Part shown: positions 8,028 through 15,809 of the stretch, piece after piece
Layout: every line of letters starts with the position of its first letter
Position numbering within the stretch: position 1 is the stretch's first letter
NCBI GenBank assembly: GCA_041674865.1
Contig: JBAYUX010000010.1
Coordinates: 1-27,951 of the forward strand
From: CALREA01 sp041674865
GTDB taxonomy: Bacteria > Patescibacteriota > Gracilibacteria > UBA1369 > UBA12463
Direction: 5' to 3'
Length of the DNA: 27,951 bases
Translations under genes and position numbers: made by a program
Notes under the pieces: generated by a model
Databases searched by the model: none
What the model saw: the letters and a program-made list of their open reading frames with translations, nothing else
Told to the model about the DNA's origin: nothing

Positions 8028-9116
8028 ATGGATACCGTAATAGATACGACTGACGCAAAAAAAGTTACACAAAACACCCAAAAAGTAAGTCTCATTCAGC
8101 TCATGGAAGAGATGCTTCTTGTTCTTTCTCCAAAAGAGAAGGAGGTTATGATCAAGCGATTTAGTCTCGATAGTAAGCCACGTTTGACCCTCGAAAAGAT
8201 CGGTCAGAAGTTTGCCGTTACTCGAGAACGTATTCGTCAGATCGAAAAAATTGCACTCACAAAACTTCGACGAACAGTTCAGAATACAAAACTTCAGAGC
8301 ATCAACGAGCTCGCAAATACATGCATCAAGAAGAACGGTGGCATTGCACTCGAGACAAAGATCATCTCAGAGATTCTTAACGGAATTGGTTCAGAGAGCC
8401 AGATCGACGGAAGCATCATCCGACTTTCACTCAACATCAACCCAACAATCGTAAAGTCAGAGAAGAACAATCAACTTCACGCATATTGGAGAGCAAAGGA
8501 GATCTCAACAAAAGACGTTCAGAAAACAATCGACGTTGGAATCCAGAAACTTCAGGAGGCTGGTGATGTTGTTGCATTCGACCAACTCGCTGAGCAGATC
8601 AAGAACAAGCTTCTCGAAGAAGGAAAGACATCAGAGCTCGCAACAATCATTTCAGCTCTCGAAGTCGACAAGCGACTCCGAAAGACAAAAGAAGGCTTTG
8701 GTTTGAACACATGGAGACACATCAACCCACGAAGTATCCGAGACAAGGCATACATCGTTTTGAAGAAAATCGCTCAGCCACTTCACTTCGTCGACATCGC
8801 TAACAAAATCATCGAAAGTGGTTTTGATAAGAAAGTTGTCACGGTTCAGGCTGTTCACAACGAGCTCATTCGTTATGACCAGTTCGTTCTCGTCGGCCGA
8901 GGTCTCTACGCTCTCAAAGAGTGGGGCTACAAGAAGGGAACGGTTTCAGAAATCATCGAAGGTCTTCTTAAAAAGAAGAGCCCTCTCACAAAACAAGAAA
9001 TCATGTTAGGCGTCCTCAAACAGCGCCAGGTCAAGAAGGGAACTATCTCTCTTAACCTCCAAAAGAACCCAAACTTCGTCCGTGTTGGACGTGCGGTTTA
9101 TGCGTTGGGGAAGTAA
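8028..9116 (+). CDS. Sigma-70 region 4 / HARE-HTH regulator, copy 1
   Basis: A 362-aa probable DNA-binding protein. Residues ~30-82 are a sigma-70 region 4 helix-turn-helix (LSPKEKEVMIKRF, then KFAVTRERIRQIEKIAL and KLRR). This is the part of sigma factors that reads the -35 element and touches the RNA polymerase beta flap. Region 2, which melts DNA and binds the -10 and core polymerase, is absent, so it is not a complete sigma factor. Residues ~221-290 (RSIRDKAYIVLKK, HFVDIANKII, VQAVHNELI, LVGRGLYALKEWGY) form a HARE-HTH winged helix, a domain also found in the RNA polymerase delta subunit. A further winged-helix-like tail ends in VRVGRAVYAL. The ATG at 8028 is preferred over a GTG at 7998 because of promoter P2. 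A close paralogue is at 19578-20645. The role is inferred: a transcription factor that binds promoters or polymerase. The target is unknown. Confidence 0.85.
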   Translation: MDTVIDTTDAKKVTQNTQKVSLIQLMEEMLLVLSPKEKEVMIKRFSLDSKPRLTLEKIGQKFAVTRERIRQIEKIALTKLRRTVQNTKLQSINELANTCIKKNGGIALETKIISEILNGIGSESQIDGSIIRLSLNINPTIVKSEKNNQLHAYWRAKEISTKDVQKTIDVGIQKLQEAGDVVAFDQLAEQIKNKLLEEGKTSELATIISALEVDKRLRKTKEGFGLNTWRHINPRSIRDKAYIVLKKIAQPLHFVDIANKIIESGFDKKVVTVQAVHNELIRYDQFVLVGRGLYALKEWGYKKGTVSEIIEGLLKKKSPLTKQEIMLGVLKQRQVKKGTISLNLQKNPNFVRVGRAVYALGK

Positions 9117-9137
9117 TAGATCTAGATTGATCAATAT

Positions 9138-9338
9138 ATGAAACCAAACGAAACGCACGACGAGAACGGCATAAGTCACAAGCTCATGGCAGTTGGCATT
9201 AGCGTTACGATACTCGGAGGAAACTTCGTTCCAATTGTTGAAGGTGTTCGCGCAGCAATTAAATACGTGAGTAGCCTAAAAGACGCTCCAATTCAGAATG
9301 CGGAAACTCCAAAAGAGAAAAATAGTATCGAGAAGTAA
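9138..9338 (+). CDS. Small protein with one predicted membrane helix
   Basis: A 66-aa protein I do not recognise. A hydrophobic stretch at residues ~16-38 (LMAVGISVTILGGNFVPIV) could be one membrane helix. It is flanked by a polar, acidic N-terminus and a charged tail rich in K and E. The gene begins 21 bp after the sigma-like regulator's stop, so it is probably transcribed with it. No Shine-Dalgarno precedes the ATG; the leader reads AGATTGATCAATAT. It could encode a small membrane partner of the regulator, but nothing beyond proximity supports this. The short length means a chance ORF cannot be excluded, although the codons resemble those of neighbouring genes. Confidence 0.5.
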   Translation: MKPNETHDENGISHKLMAVGISVTILGGNFVPIVEGVRAAIKYVSSLKDAPIQNAETPKEKNSIEK

Positions 9339-9342
9339 AGCG

Positions 9343-9381
9343 GTCTCTTGCGGCAGTTGCGTAAAAAAGAGACAATATAAT
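9343..9381 (+). promoter_or_regulatory. Putative promoter of the HIT gene with adjoining inverted repeat
   Basis: A consensus TATAAT (9376-9381) lies 14-20 bp before the HIT start codons, so the transcript would be nearly leaderless. No good -35 sits at 17 bp. Just upstream, GTCTCTT (9343-9349) and AAGAGAC (9367-9373) form a 7-bp inverted repeat around a 17-bp centre, a possible operator. No U-run follows it, so it is a poor terminator. Confidence 0.4.
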
Positions 9382-9395
9382 CAATCTCATAAAAC

Positions 9396-9716
9396 ATGAT
9401 TATGACCGACTGCCTCTTTTGTAAAATCATCTCCCAGGACATTCCATCACCACTTCTATATCAAGACGAGAAATGTGTGGCTTTTGCTGATATTCATCCG
9501 AAAGACTCGACGCACCTTTTGATTATTCCACGTGAGCATATTCCAACCGTACTCGATGCCACAGAGGCCCAGGAGCCACTTCTAGGTCACCTCGTCATCA
9601 CTGCGAAGCGAATCGCACAGGAAAGAGGACTTGTCGGCTACAAACTTCAATTCAACGTCGGCAAAGAAGGCGGACAGGAGGTCTTCCATATTCATCTTCA
9701 TTTGATTGGGCATTAG
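9396..9716 (+). CDS. HIT-family nucleotide hydrolase (HinT-like)
   Basis: A 106-aa histidine-triad protein (104 aa if it starts at the second ATG, 9402). HinT-type enzymes hydrolyse nucleoside phosphoramidates and aminoacyl-adenylates in the cytosol. The N-terminus has the zinc-type pair CLFCKI. The substrate loop is NVGKEGGQEV. The triad HIHLH (residues 98-102) includes the catalytic central histidine. The protein stops immediately after LIGH, whereas most homologues continue for about ten residues with a GGR..WPPG tail. The enzyme is thus slightly shortened at the C-terminus, which could alter dimer or substrate contacts. It lies in its own transcription unit, with a TATAAT just upstream. 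HinT and the synthetases elsewhere in the window share aminoacyl-adenylate chemistry, but there is no direct genetic link here. Confidence 0.92.
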   Translation: MIMTDCLFCKIISQDIPSPLLYQDEKCVAFADIHPKDSTHLLIIPREHIPTVLDATEAQEPLLGHLVITAKRIAQERGLVGYKLQFNVGKEGGQEVFHIHLHLIGH

Positions 9717-9774
9717 AGTGCGCGAAGAAAATGTCCTAAAAGAAGTTCCAGCTTTGACTTTCCTCTCCAGGAGA

Positions 9775-9803
9775 TTGACAATAATATAATTTTATATTAT
9801 TGT
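9775..9803 (+). promoter_or_regulatory. Promoter of the 9834 gene with a palindromic spacer
   Basis: TTGACA (9775-9780), a 17-bp spacer, then TATTGT (9798-9803), giving a predicted start near 9810 and a leader of ~24 nt. The spacer itself is an inverted repeat (9778-9803), so a dimeric protein bound there would block polymerase. Confidence 0.5.
9778..9803. repeat. Perfect 12-bp inverted repeat over a promoter
   Basis: ACAATAATATAA (9778-9789) and TTATATTATTGT (9792-9803) are exact reverse complements separated by TT. The repeat spans from the end of the -35 to the end of the -10. This is the usual geometry of a repressor operator. AT-rich sequence can also form palindromes by chance, but 12 of 12 paired bases at this spot is notable. 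Confidence 0.6.
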
Positions 9804-9833
9804 AATATTCTCTATAAGCTTATTAGGCATAAA

Positions 9834-10739
9834 ATGAAGGACCTCAAACCTCAGCACACCGAAGCGCAGGCAGCCCAAGATGCACCCCTATCCGCAAGAT
9901 TACGTGAATCCGCCAAAAATACGGCAATCAGCGCAGGACGTGTAGCTGTTAGATATTCAATAAAAGGAATATGTCTTCTCTCGGGACTCGCTCTACTTGG
10001 GCCTGAGGACATCGCATCTCGAAGCCCAATTATTATCGCTAGAGATGCACTCAAACCTCTACTTGATGGGGACGGAGGTACGGGTAGTCTTTATTATGCA
10101 ATGAGCATAGATGACGGGTATGAATTTAAAGATCGCGTCGACAAAACAATGCGTGAATGCGAAGAGCTAGTTGCCACAGAGGCAGATCCCGAGATGACAC
10201 TCCAACTCTTAAAGGCCATCGAAAAAGTAATTGTTCATAAAAGAATACCTACTGCGAAAGATATTCGAGTCGCATTGGATATTATCAATAGGCCCTCAGA
10301 GAAACCTCTGACGATATGTAATTGTTATGCTTCGGAAGATGATACACAGAGAGGAGGGACAGTGTACGGTTGCACCGCAACAGGAGATAGGGAAATAAGA
10401 TCATTCGAAGCTTATATAAATAGTCATGGGAATCTCAGGGGGGCGGTAGTCAGCCTTAATGGTACGCATAAATTTTTATCCGCAGGGAATATATCTCCAC
10501 ATCAGGAATCAGATGTCAGATGGCGTTTTATGGATTTTTTAAACGCGACAGGATGTCAAAAGAATGACGAGTGTGATCAGGTCGTCGTAACAAGAGATTT
10601 ACGTCTTGGTAAGAAATCAGAACAAAGATTGATGCTAGATGATTCAGGGAGATGGGTGCGGCCTATTTCCTACAAGGAAACCCACTGGTGGAGCCAGAAA
10701 GATCCTCATGGATACCCAAAAGGAGATGTGGATCTATAA
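9834..10739 (+). CDS. Unknown 301-aa protein with cysteine-rich C-terminal half
   Basis: I recognise no family. The N-terminus (1-40) is polar and alanine-rich, without a signal peptide. Residues ~42-57 (SIKGICLLSGLALLG) are moderately hydrophobic and could be a single membrane or membrane-associated helix. A helical region follows to ~155. The C-terminal half has six cysteines: a CNC pair at the start, one in VYGCTATGD, and the set GCQKNDECDQ. This suggests metal binding or disulfides. Tryptophan-rich motifs are near the end (HWWSQKDPHG). AGA and AGG arginine codons and TTA are commoner here than in aspS or valS, where CGA and CGT dominate, so the gene may be acquired or weakly expressed. 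It has its own promoter with a palindrome. The next gene (10809) also has its own promoter and may be functionally linked, since both are lineage-specific proteins. Confidence 0.75.
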   Translation: MKDLKPQHTEAQAAQDAPLSARLRESAKNTAISAGRVAVRYSIKGICLLSGLALLGPEDIASRSPIIIARDALKPLLDGDGGTGSLYYAMSIDDGYEFKDRVDKTMRECEELVATEADPEMTLQLLKAIEKVIVHKRIPTAKDIRVALDIINRPSEKPLTICNCYASEDDTQRGGTVYGCTATGDREIRSFEAYINSHGNLRGAVVSLNGTHKFLSAGNISPHQESDVRWRFMDFLNATGCQKNDECDQVVVTRDLRLGKKSEQRLMLDDSGRWVRPISYKETHWWSQKDPHGYPKGDVDL

Positions 10740-10758
10740 GTCAGAGCTGAAGCTGGAT

Positions 10759-10787
10759 TTGACTAAATAACATAAATATTGTATAAT
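10759..10787 (+). promoter_or_regulatory. Promoter of the 844-aa protein gene
   Basis: TTGACT (10759-10764), a 17-bp spacer, then a perfect TATAAT (10782-10787). The predicted start near 10794 leaves only ~15 nt before the ATG at 10809. That is too short for a standard Shine-Dalgarno, and none is present. Confidence 0.65.
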
Positions 10788-10808
10788 AAAAATAATTAAC
10801 AAAATTCT

Positions 10809-13343
10809 ATGAATCTCACATCCGACAGGTCAGCTTCGGAAACACTTGATGCCTCCACTCTTTCCGTTCAGCAGAAACATGAACTTGCAGAAAAGATAGG
10901 CTCTATCGCACGGGATTTAGGAAAAGGTATGTCAGGAGAGGATGTGCTCATTTTGCAAAAAGCTCTCGTGCTCTTGGGGTATTTAAAAGTCACACCAAAC
11001 GAAAACTTTGGCCCTGCAACAGAGGATGCTCTTGTTCGATTCAAGATAGATCACAAGTTGGCAACTGATAAAAATCAGGAAAGCGCAAAAAGATTTGGGG
11101 CAAATACAAAAAACAAGATGCAGGAGATTTTGAGCACAGTAGATTTAGATGTCGATGTCGCAGCGCTATTGAATCAGGCACTCCTTCTTTCCGATGAACC
11201 ATTAAAGCAAAAAATGGCAGAAGCTCAGGATCGAATGAAGAGAGCAGAGCAGACAAAGGCAATGGCAGAGCATACAAAAAGTGCCATTGAGCAGGTAGAT
11301 TTTGGGAATGGAGATCTATTTGATGCCAGAGCAATGTATTTGTGGATAAAGGATGAGGCAAAAAGTCATGGAAAATCACTACCCTCAGATTTTTCGAGTA
11401 CTGGCGAAAAAACTCTTCAGTTATTTACAGCATTGAGCTTATTAGAAAGTCGACTTCACGGTGGAAAGCCATCTGAAAACGCTTCAGCAGATGTAAAGGC
11501 AAGTTATGAAAGAGGTGCAGTAGCAGCTCGAAATACGATCACTTCCGGATCTCAACCAATCATACAAAGGTTTTTCCAGCAAATGAAAGGCGTGGCCCAA
11601 GATGTTTTTGGAAAATCTATTGAACAAGCAGAACTCAATAGACTAAGTGCACTGAGTGATACTGAGGCAGGGGAGAGATTAGCAGAAAAGCATGGACTCC
11701 ACATAAAAGTAAAAGCTGCGCCTGACTCTCTAGAAACCAGCAAAGAAGTATTCGAAAGAGAAGCTCTCAAAATGCTTATGAACGGACCTGAATTTAAAGA
11801 TGAAGAAGCAAGAAAAGATGAGGTATGTCGTGAGTGGAGAGTCAAAACACCTCGCGATCTGGATGAAAAAATTCCCGACATACGAAAGAGGCTCAATGAT
11901 ATAACAAAATATACAGAGGAAGGAAGAAGGGACCGTAACGCACTAGAAAAAGTCCTGGAAGTTCATGCAGCATATCCGCTCCTGGAATATGAAAAGACGG
12001 TCATCTTGCCAGCACTTGCTCGAATGTATGCTGACCGCATTGCAGCATATGCGGTAAAAACCTACCCAAATGATGTCGCAAAACAGCGGCTCTTCTTCGA
12101 GGCATCAAAGAAACATGTACGTCATCCATTTTTTGCGGACTGGAGCAAGGGTAATGAGGAGCCAACGCAATATATAGGAAAAGGCTATACACAGGATCCA
12201 TTGAATAATGGCAACCAGCCTCGCTATACATTTTCAATAGAACCTCAAAGTGCAGGGCTACCATCTGAGGATCAAGATTTTCTCAATGGAGAATGGTTAC
12301 GTGTTCGTGCGCTACGAGGCGTTCTGATTTCTTCCAGGGCAGATCTCTCCGAAAAGGATAATCATAAATCTCAAAATGACGTCTATGGCGGTATTGCTGC
12401 TGTTGATCAGTATCTGGGCTATAGAGGAAAAAGAATTAATACAAATAATAAGAATAACTTTCTTGGTGGAAAAGGATATTTCTCAATTGATAGAATAAAT
12501 CATTCTCTTCCACAGGCAGTTGATCACCATTTATATAAAGAACCATATAGTGAAGGGAAAGGACGAAATGATACGGATACACTCACTCAGACAGACCCGA
12601 CATTTGCGCACGATGTAATGGCTATTCAGGCCATGGAAAAGCAAATCCTAGGTGGGCTTCCCACTGAAGATCAACAAGTATTCATAAATTATGACTGGAC
12701 GCCAGTCTTTAAGCCCCTCTTTGATTATATTGCTCCAGATGGAACGATATATGCGAGCGGAAAACGAGAAGAGCAACAGGCTCACTTTAATCAGATGAAA
12801 ACCTTCCTGGCATCATTCGACAAGGGAGGAAAAAATGCCCTGCTTCAAGAAAGGAGAAGAATTGCAACAATTGAAGATGCGACAATCTTGACGGAAGAAT
12901 ACCGACTTAGGGCGCTTGGAGTAGCTGCAGAGTTAGATGGCGTTCAAGGTCAACTTGAAGATTTGAATAAAAGCCTTGCAACAGAAAAAGGAAGTGTACA
13001 GGGAGCTGCTGAAAAGGTGCAAACATTGGCACAGCGCATTGAACAACTTCAAAAAGATCTACAGACAGAAAAATCTGGAAAAGAAAGTGCAGAAAGAGCA
13101 TTAGCAGAGTTTCAGGAGAGTTCTAGGATAAGGGATGCTCAGGCTCAGAGTCAAATGGGTAGTCAGTTAGGATCAATAAGTAGTCTAGAAGCTCAAGATA
13201 TCGTGGAAAAAGGACGTGTTGCAGGCATTAAGAGAGAGGCGCTTGCCGCTCTAAAAAGCTTAGAGAACGCTTCTGGTATCTTGGATAGCAAAAAACGTGC
13301 TGAACATATTGCTACGCTAAGAGCTAAACTTACGGAGATATAG
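10809..13343 (+). CDS. Large 844-aa peptidoglycan-binding-module and coiled-coil protein
   Basis: Residues ~38-110 form a peptidoglycan-binding-like module (VLILQKALVLLGYLKV, NFGPATEDALVRFK, RFGANTKNKM), closely matching the module at the window's start. The centre (110-680) is long and largely helical, with no recognised catalytic motif; it includes tyrosine/glycine-rich segments around 470-580. Residues ~690-765 form a heptad-like coiled coil (LEDLNKSLATEKG, RIEQLQKDLQTEKSGK). There is no signal peptide or membrane helix. This is odd for a wall binder: the module may be repurposed inside the cell, or export may use another route. AGA arginine codons are frequent, unlike in the housekeeping genes. 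The gene has a strong promoter and a leader of only ~15 nt, and it ends 5 bp from convergent nadC. A structural or cell-envelope scaffold role is a guess. Confidence 0.85.
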   Translation: MNLTSDRSASETLDASTLSVQQKHELAEKIGSIARDLGKGMSGEDVLILQKALVLLGYLKVTPNENFGPATEDALVRFKIDHKLATDKNQESAKRFGANTKNKMQEILSTVDLDVDVAALLNQALLLSDEPLKQKMAEAQDRMKRAEQTKAMAEHTKSAIEQVDFGNGDLFDARAMYLWIKDEAKSHGKSLPSDFSSTGEKTLQLFTALSLLESRLHGGKPSENASADVKASYERGAVAARNTITSGSQPIIQRFFQQMKGVAQDVFGKSIEQAELNRLSALSDTEAGERLAEKHGLHIKVKAAPDSLETSKEVFEREALKMLMNGPEFKDEEARKDEVCREWRVKTPRDLDEKIPDIRKRLNDITKYTEEGRRDRNALEKVLEVHAAYPLLEYEKTVILPALARMYADRIAAYAVKTYPNDVAKQRLFFEASKKHVRHPFFADWSKGNEEPTQYIGKGYTQDPLNNGNQPRYTFSIEPQSAGLPSEDQDFLNGEWLRVRALRGVLISSRADLSEKDNHKSQNDVYGGIAAVDQYLGYRGKRINTNNKNNFLGGKGYFSIDRINHSLPQAVDHHLYKEPYSEGKGRNDTDTLTQTDPTFAHDVMAIQAMEKQILGGLPTEDQQVFINYDWTPVFKPLFDYIAPDGTIYASGKREEQQAHFNQMKTFLASFDKGGKNALLQERRRIATIEDATILTEEYRLRALGVAAELDGVQGQLEDLNKSLATEKGSVQGAAEKVQTLAQRIEQLQKDLQTEKSGKESAERALAEFQESSRIRDAQAQSQMGSQLGSISSLEAQDIVEKGRVAGIKREALAALKSLENASGILDSKKRAEHIATLRAKLTEI

Positions 13344-13348
13344 GCATC

Positions 13349-14326
13349 TTAATTCTGCACCTTAATATCCATCGAGAAATCCAGGCTCACTGCCGAGTGG
13401 GTAATTTCGCCAACAGAAATAATATCGACATCAGCCTTTGCATAATGCTCGATATTATCGAGCCGTATTCCACCAGAAGCCTCGTAGAGCAGCATATCGC
13501 TTTCGTATCCAGCCTCTCGGATTGCTGCGATCGACTCACGAATGGATGAGGCCTTCATATTGTCGAACATGATGACACCAGGGACATCGAGTCCGCCTGG
13601 TACGTGAAGTTTTTTGAAGGTTTTTGCCGCTTCTAGCGCACGCTCCTTGCTCTCAACTTCGATCTCAAGAAATCGACCAGGATTGTTCGCGCATGTTTTG
13701 ATCATGTAAGGAATGTCGTGATTCAGAATCGCCGAGTGATTATCTTTGATCATGACCGCATCAGAAAGATCGAGTCGATGCGTTCCACCACCACCGACAA
13801 CAACCGCACGCTTATCAAGTAATCCCCAAACAGTCTTTCGAGTTGGGACAAGTAATGAAGGGCAGTTGAGCCTCCTAAGAAGATCAACATATCGCTCCGT
13901 AACCGTCGCGATGCCGCTCATTCGTTGAAGAAGATTGAGAAGAATTCGTTCTACTTTGAGGACATCCTGAACACTTCCTTTGAGTCGCAAAATCACATCT
14001 CCGGGCGCAATCTTGTCTCCATCTTTTTTCAAAAAATCTGCACTGAGTTTTCCGATGCGAGGCTTGAAGGCAGGATCGCTTCCAACGAGAAAATAATTCG
14101 CCTCCTGAATTCCCGCTAACACACCGGAAGAATTCGAAACAACGAACGAGTCGATCTCAACGTAATCAGGAAAAAGAGTTTCAGTAGTAATATCGCCATG
14201 TTCGCCAATGTCCTTCTCGAGTTCCAAAAAGGTATATCGAAAAATCCACTGCTTATAGAGAGGATCGCTCGGGTGAAGGCGAGTTGCGACGTTATGAGTT
14301 TTCTCAGCGAGAAGCCGTCGATCCAT
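13349..14326 (-). CDS. nadC: Nicotinate-nucleotide pyrophosphorylase (carboxylating)
   Basis: A 325-aa quinolinate phosphoribosyltransferase. It joins quinolinate to PRPP, releasing CO2 and pyrophosphate to give nicotinate mononucleotide in NAD synthesis. Motifs are DIGEHGDITTETLF near 40, LLNLLQRMSGIAT, TRKTVWGLLDKRAVVVGGGG, THRLDLSDAVMIKDNH, FLEIEVESKE, GVIMFDNM and LYEASGGIRLDNI. The usual TRKTxPGLR reads TRKTVWGLL, so the PGLR arginine is replaced, although the later HR and lysine ligands remain. The N-terminus is about 20 residues longer than in typical NadC (~285 aa). The gene lies 20 bp after nadA and is last in the operon with the unknown gene at 15313. No nadB is nearby. It converges with the 844-aa gene with a 5-bp gap. 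No Shine-Dalgarno precedes the ATG. Confidence 0.95.
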   Translation of the reverse strand: MDRRLLAEKTHNVATRLHPSDPLYKQWIFRYTFLELEKDIGEHGDITTETLFPDYVEIDSFVVSNSSGVLAGIQEANYFLVGSDPAFKPRIGKLSADFLKKDGDKIAPGDVILRLKGSVQDVLKVERILLNLLQRMSGIATVTERYVDLLRRLNCPSLLVPTRKTVWGLLDKRAVVVGGGGTHRLDLSDAVMIKDNHSAILNHDIPYMIKTCANNPGRFLEIEVESKERALEAAKTFKKLHVPGGLDVPGVIMFDNMKASSIRESIAAIREAGYESDMLLYEASGGIRLDNIEHYAKADVDIISVGEITHSAVSLDFSMDIKVQN

Positions 14327-14346
14327 AGTGTGTCTAGTAAGTAAAA

Positions 14347-15300
14347 CTAGCGAGTAAGAGATGGAATATTGACTGATGTTCCAGTAAGCTCAAACATTCT
14401 CTTGAAACTTTCACGTGCGCGAATCGCAATCGCAGGCGGGATGGTAATTTCAAACTGTTCGTATTCGAGCGAGTCTAGAACCGATTGAAGCGTCGTCTTT
14501 TTCATATCGTAACACAAGTTACAGACAGAAAGGAATTTTTTATCCGGCATCGTTTTCATCATTCGTTGCGTGAGTCCGCACTCAGTAATCACAATATATT
14601 CATGGCCATCATCTTCTTCGGCAAACTTCATCATACCGGTTGTGCTTGCGATTTTATCAGCAAGAGCGAGAACGGCCGTAGGACATTCTGGATGAACAAC
14701 AACCTTCGCATTTGGATGCTCGGCTTTCGCCTTCAAAACCTGCTCAACGGTAATTTTATGATGAATAGGGCAGTACCCATCCCAAGAAATAATTTCTTTT
14801 TCAGGAACAAGTTTTGCAACAAAGTTTCCAAGATTTTTATCCGGAACGAAGAGGATTTTTTTCTGGGGTAAGTTGCGGACAACAGCGACCGCGTTCGCCG
14901 AAGTACAAACAACATCTGACTCGGCCTTCACCTCAGCAGAGGAGTTAATATAACAAACCACAGCTGCACCTGGATGTTGTAACTTGAACTCACGAAGTTG
15001 GTCAGCCGTAATCATATCGGCAAGCGCACATCCCGCATCGTAGTTCGGTAATAACACCTTCGTATTTGGAAGAAGAAGTGCAGCGCTTTCCGCCATGAAG
15101 TGCACGGCAGAAAAAACAACAATATCCGCTTTGGTTGCGGCGGCCTCTTCGCACAACTGCAAAGAGTCACCGATAAAATCAGCAACCTCGTAAATTTCAG
15201 GCTTCAAATAGTTATGTACAAGAATGACAGCATTCTTTTGCTTCTTCAGCTCTTGAATCCTCTCGATCAGTTCAATTTGTTGAGTCGTAAGCGTAGTCAC
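14347..15300 (-). CDS. nadA: Quinolinate synthase (4Fe-4S)
   Basis: A 317-aa NadA. It condenses iminoaspartate with dihydroxyacetone phosphate to quinolinate and needs a [4Fe-4S] cluster. Three cluster cysteines are visible: C91 in YDAGCALADM, C206 in VHPECPTAV and C263 in CNLCYDMKKTTL. Other family motifs are ILVHNYLKPEIYEVADFIGD, HFMAESAALL, CYINSSAEVKAESDVVCTSANA and ITECGLTQRM. The start is GTG at 15298-15300, 12 bp after the stop of the upstream gene; the tight spacing suggests translational coupling. The 15810 promoter drives the operon, with nadC 20 bp downstream. L-aspartate oxidase (nadB) or aspartate dehydrogenase, which supplies iminoaspartate, is not in the window. The oxygen-sensitive cluster fits a host living in low oxygen, but that is only suggestive. 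Confidence 0.96.
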   Translation of the reverse strand: MTTLTTQQIELIERIQELKKQKNAVILVHNYLKPEIYEVADFIGDSLQLCEEAAATKADIVVFSAVHFMAESAALLLPNTKVLLPNYDAGCALADMITADQLREFKLQHPGAAVVCYINSSAEVKAESDVVCTSANAVAVVRNLPQKKILFVPDKNLGNFVAKLVPEKEIISWDGYCPIHHKITVEQVLKAKAEHPNAKVVVHPECPTAVLALADKIASTTGMMKFAEEDDGHEYIVITECGLTQRMMKTMPDKKFLSVCNLCYDMKKTTLQSVLDSLEYEQFEITIPPAIAIRARESFKRMFELTGTSVNIPSLTR

Positions 15301-15312
15301 GGCCCTATAGTA

Positions 15313-15783
15313 CTATACGGAAAGGTTATGTACAAACTGAAGCCAGAGGCTTTTGAGCTGTTCGTACGTGACGTGGAAAAGCTCAGAAAGAATGTCTCGG
15401 AAATGGCGAATCTTAGCCATAGTAACGTTCATCGTGTATGGATCTTTTGTCTTGTTGAGCTCATGCTCAAGCTCGCCGAGCTGACTCTCAAGAGTCGACT
15501 CAACTTGACGCTTCATATACCGCTCGGCTCGCTCCTGATCCTTCGGCAAACGAGCAAGGAGTTCAGCTTTACGTTCCTGTGGAGTTTTTGTAACAAGCTG
15601 CTGTCTCGCGCCGGTAGCGCCACCCTTTGACTGTTCAGCAGGAAGAGAACCAATAACCTCGCGAACATTTGAAGATACACTGAAATCGAGATTCTTATCT
15701 CCGCCATCACCAACCTGAGCTGGAGTATTCACAGCTTCGCTTGAAGAGGGCATAGGCTTATTGTTTTCTGAGTGGTCTGCCAT
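15313..15783 (-). CDS. Unknown 156-aa helical protein, first gene of the nad operon
   Basis: I recognise no family. The start is taken at the ATG 15781-15783 (MADHSENNKPMPSSS), because the predicted transcription start (~15803) lies just upstream and an ATG at 15808-15810 would overlap the -10. The first ~60 residues are low-complexity and polar (S, P, G, N), probably disordered. The rest is strongly charged and helical (QERKAELLARLPKDQERAER, then LGELEHELNKTKDPY) with a leucine-rich end (TYEQLKSLWLQFVHNL). There is no signal peptide or membrane helix. It is the first gene of a three-gene unit with nadA and nadC. A regulatory or assembly role for NAD synthesis is possible but unsupported beyond position. 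Confidence 0.75.
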   Translation of the reverse strand: MADHSENNKPMPSSSEAVNTPAQVGDGGDKNLDFSVSSNVREVIGSLPAEQSKGGATGARQQLVTKTPQERKAELLARLPKDQERAERYMKRQVESTLESQLGELEHELNKTKDPYTMNVTMAKIRHFRDILSELFHVTYEQLKSLWLQFVHNLSV

Positions 15784-15809
15784 AGGTAGAGGGAGTGCGA
15801 TGCAATACA

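Noticed and set aside
9343..9373. Terminator after the small membrane protein
   Set aside because: The stem is only 7 bp with a 17-nt loop and no T-run; an operator or chance repeat is more likely.
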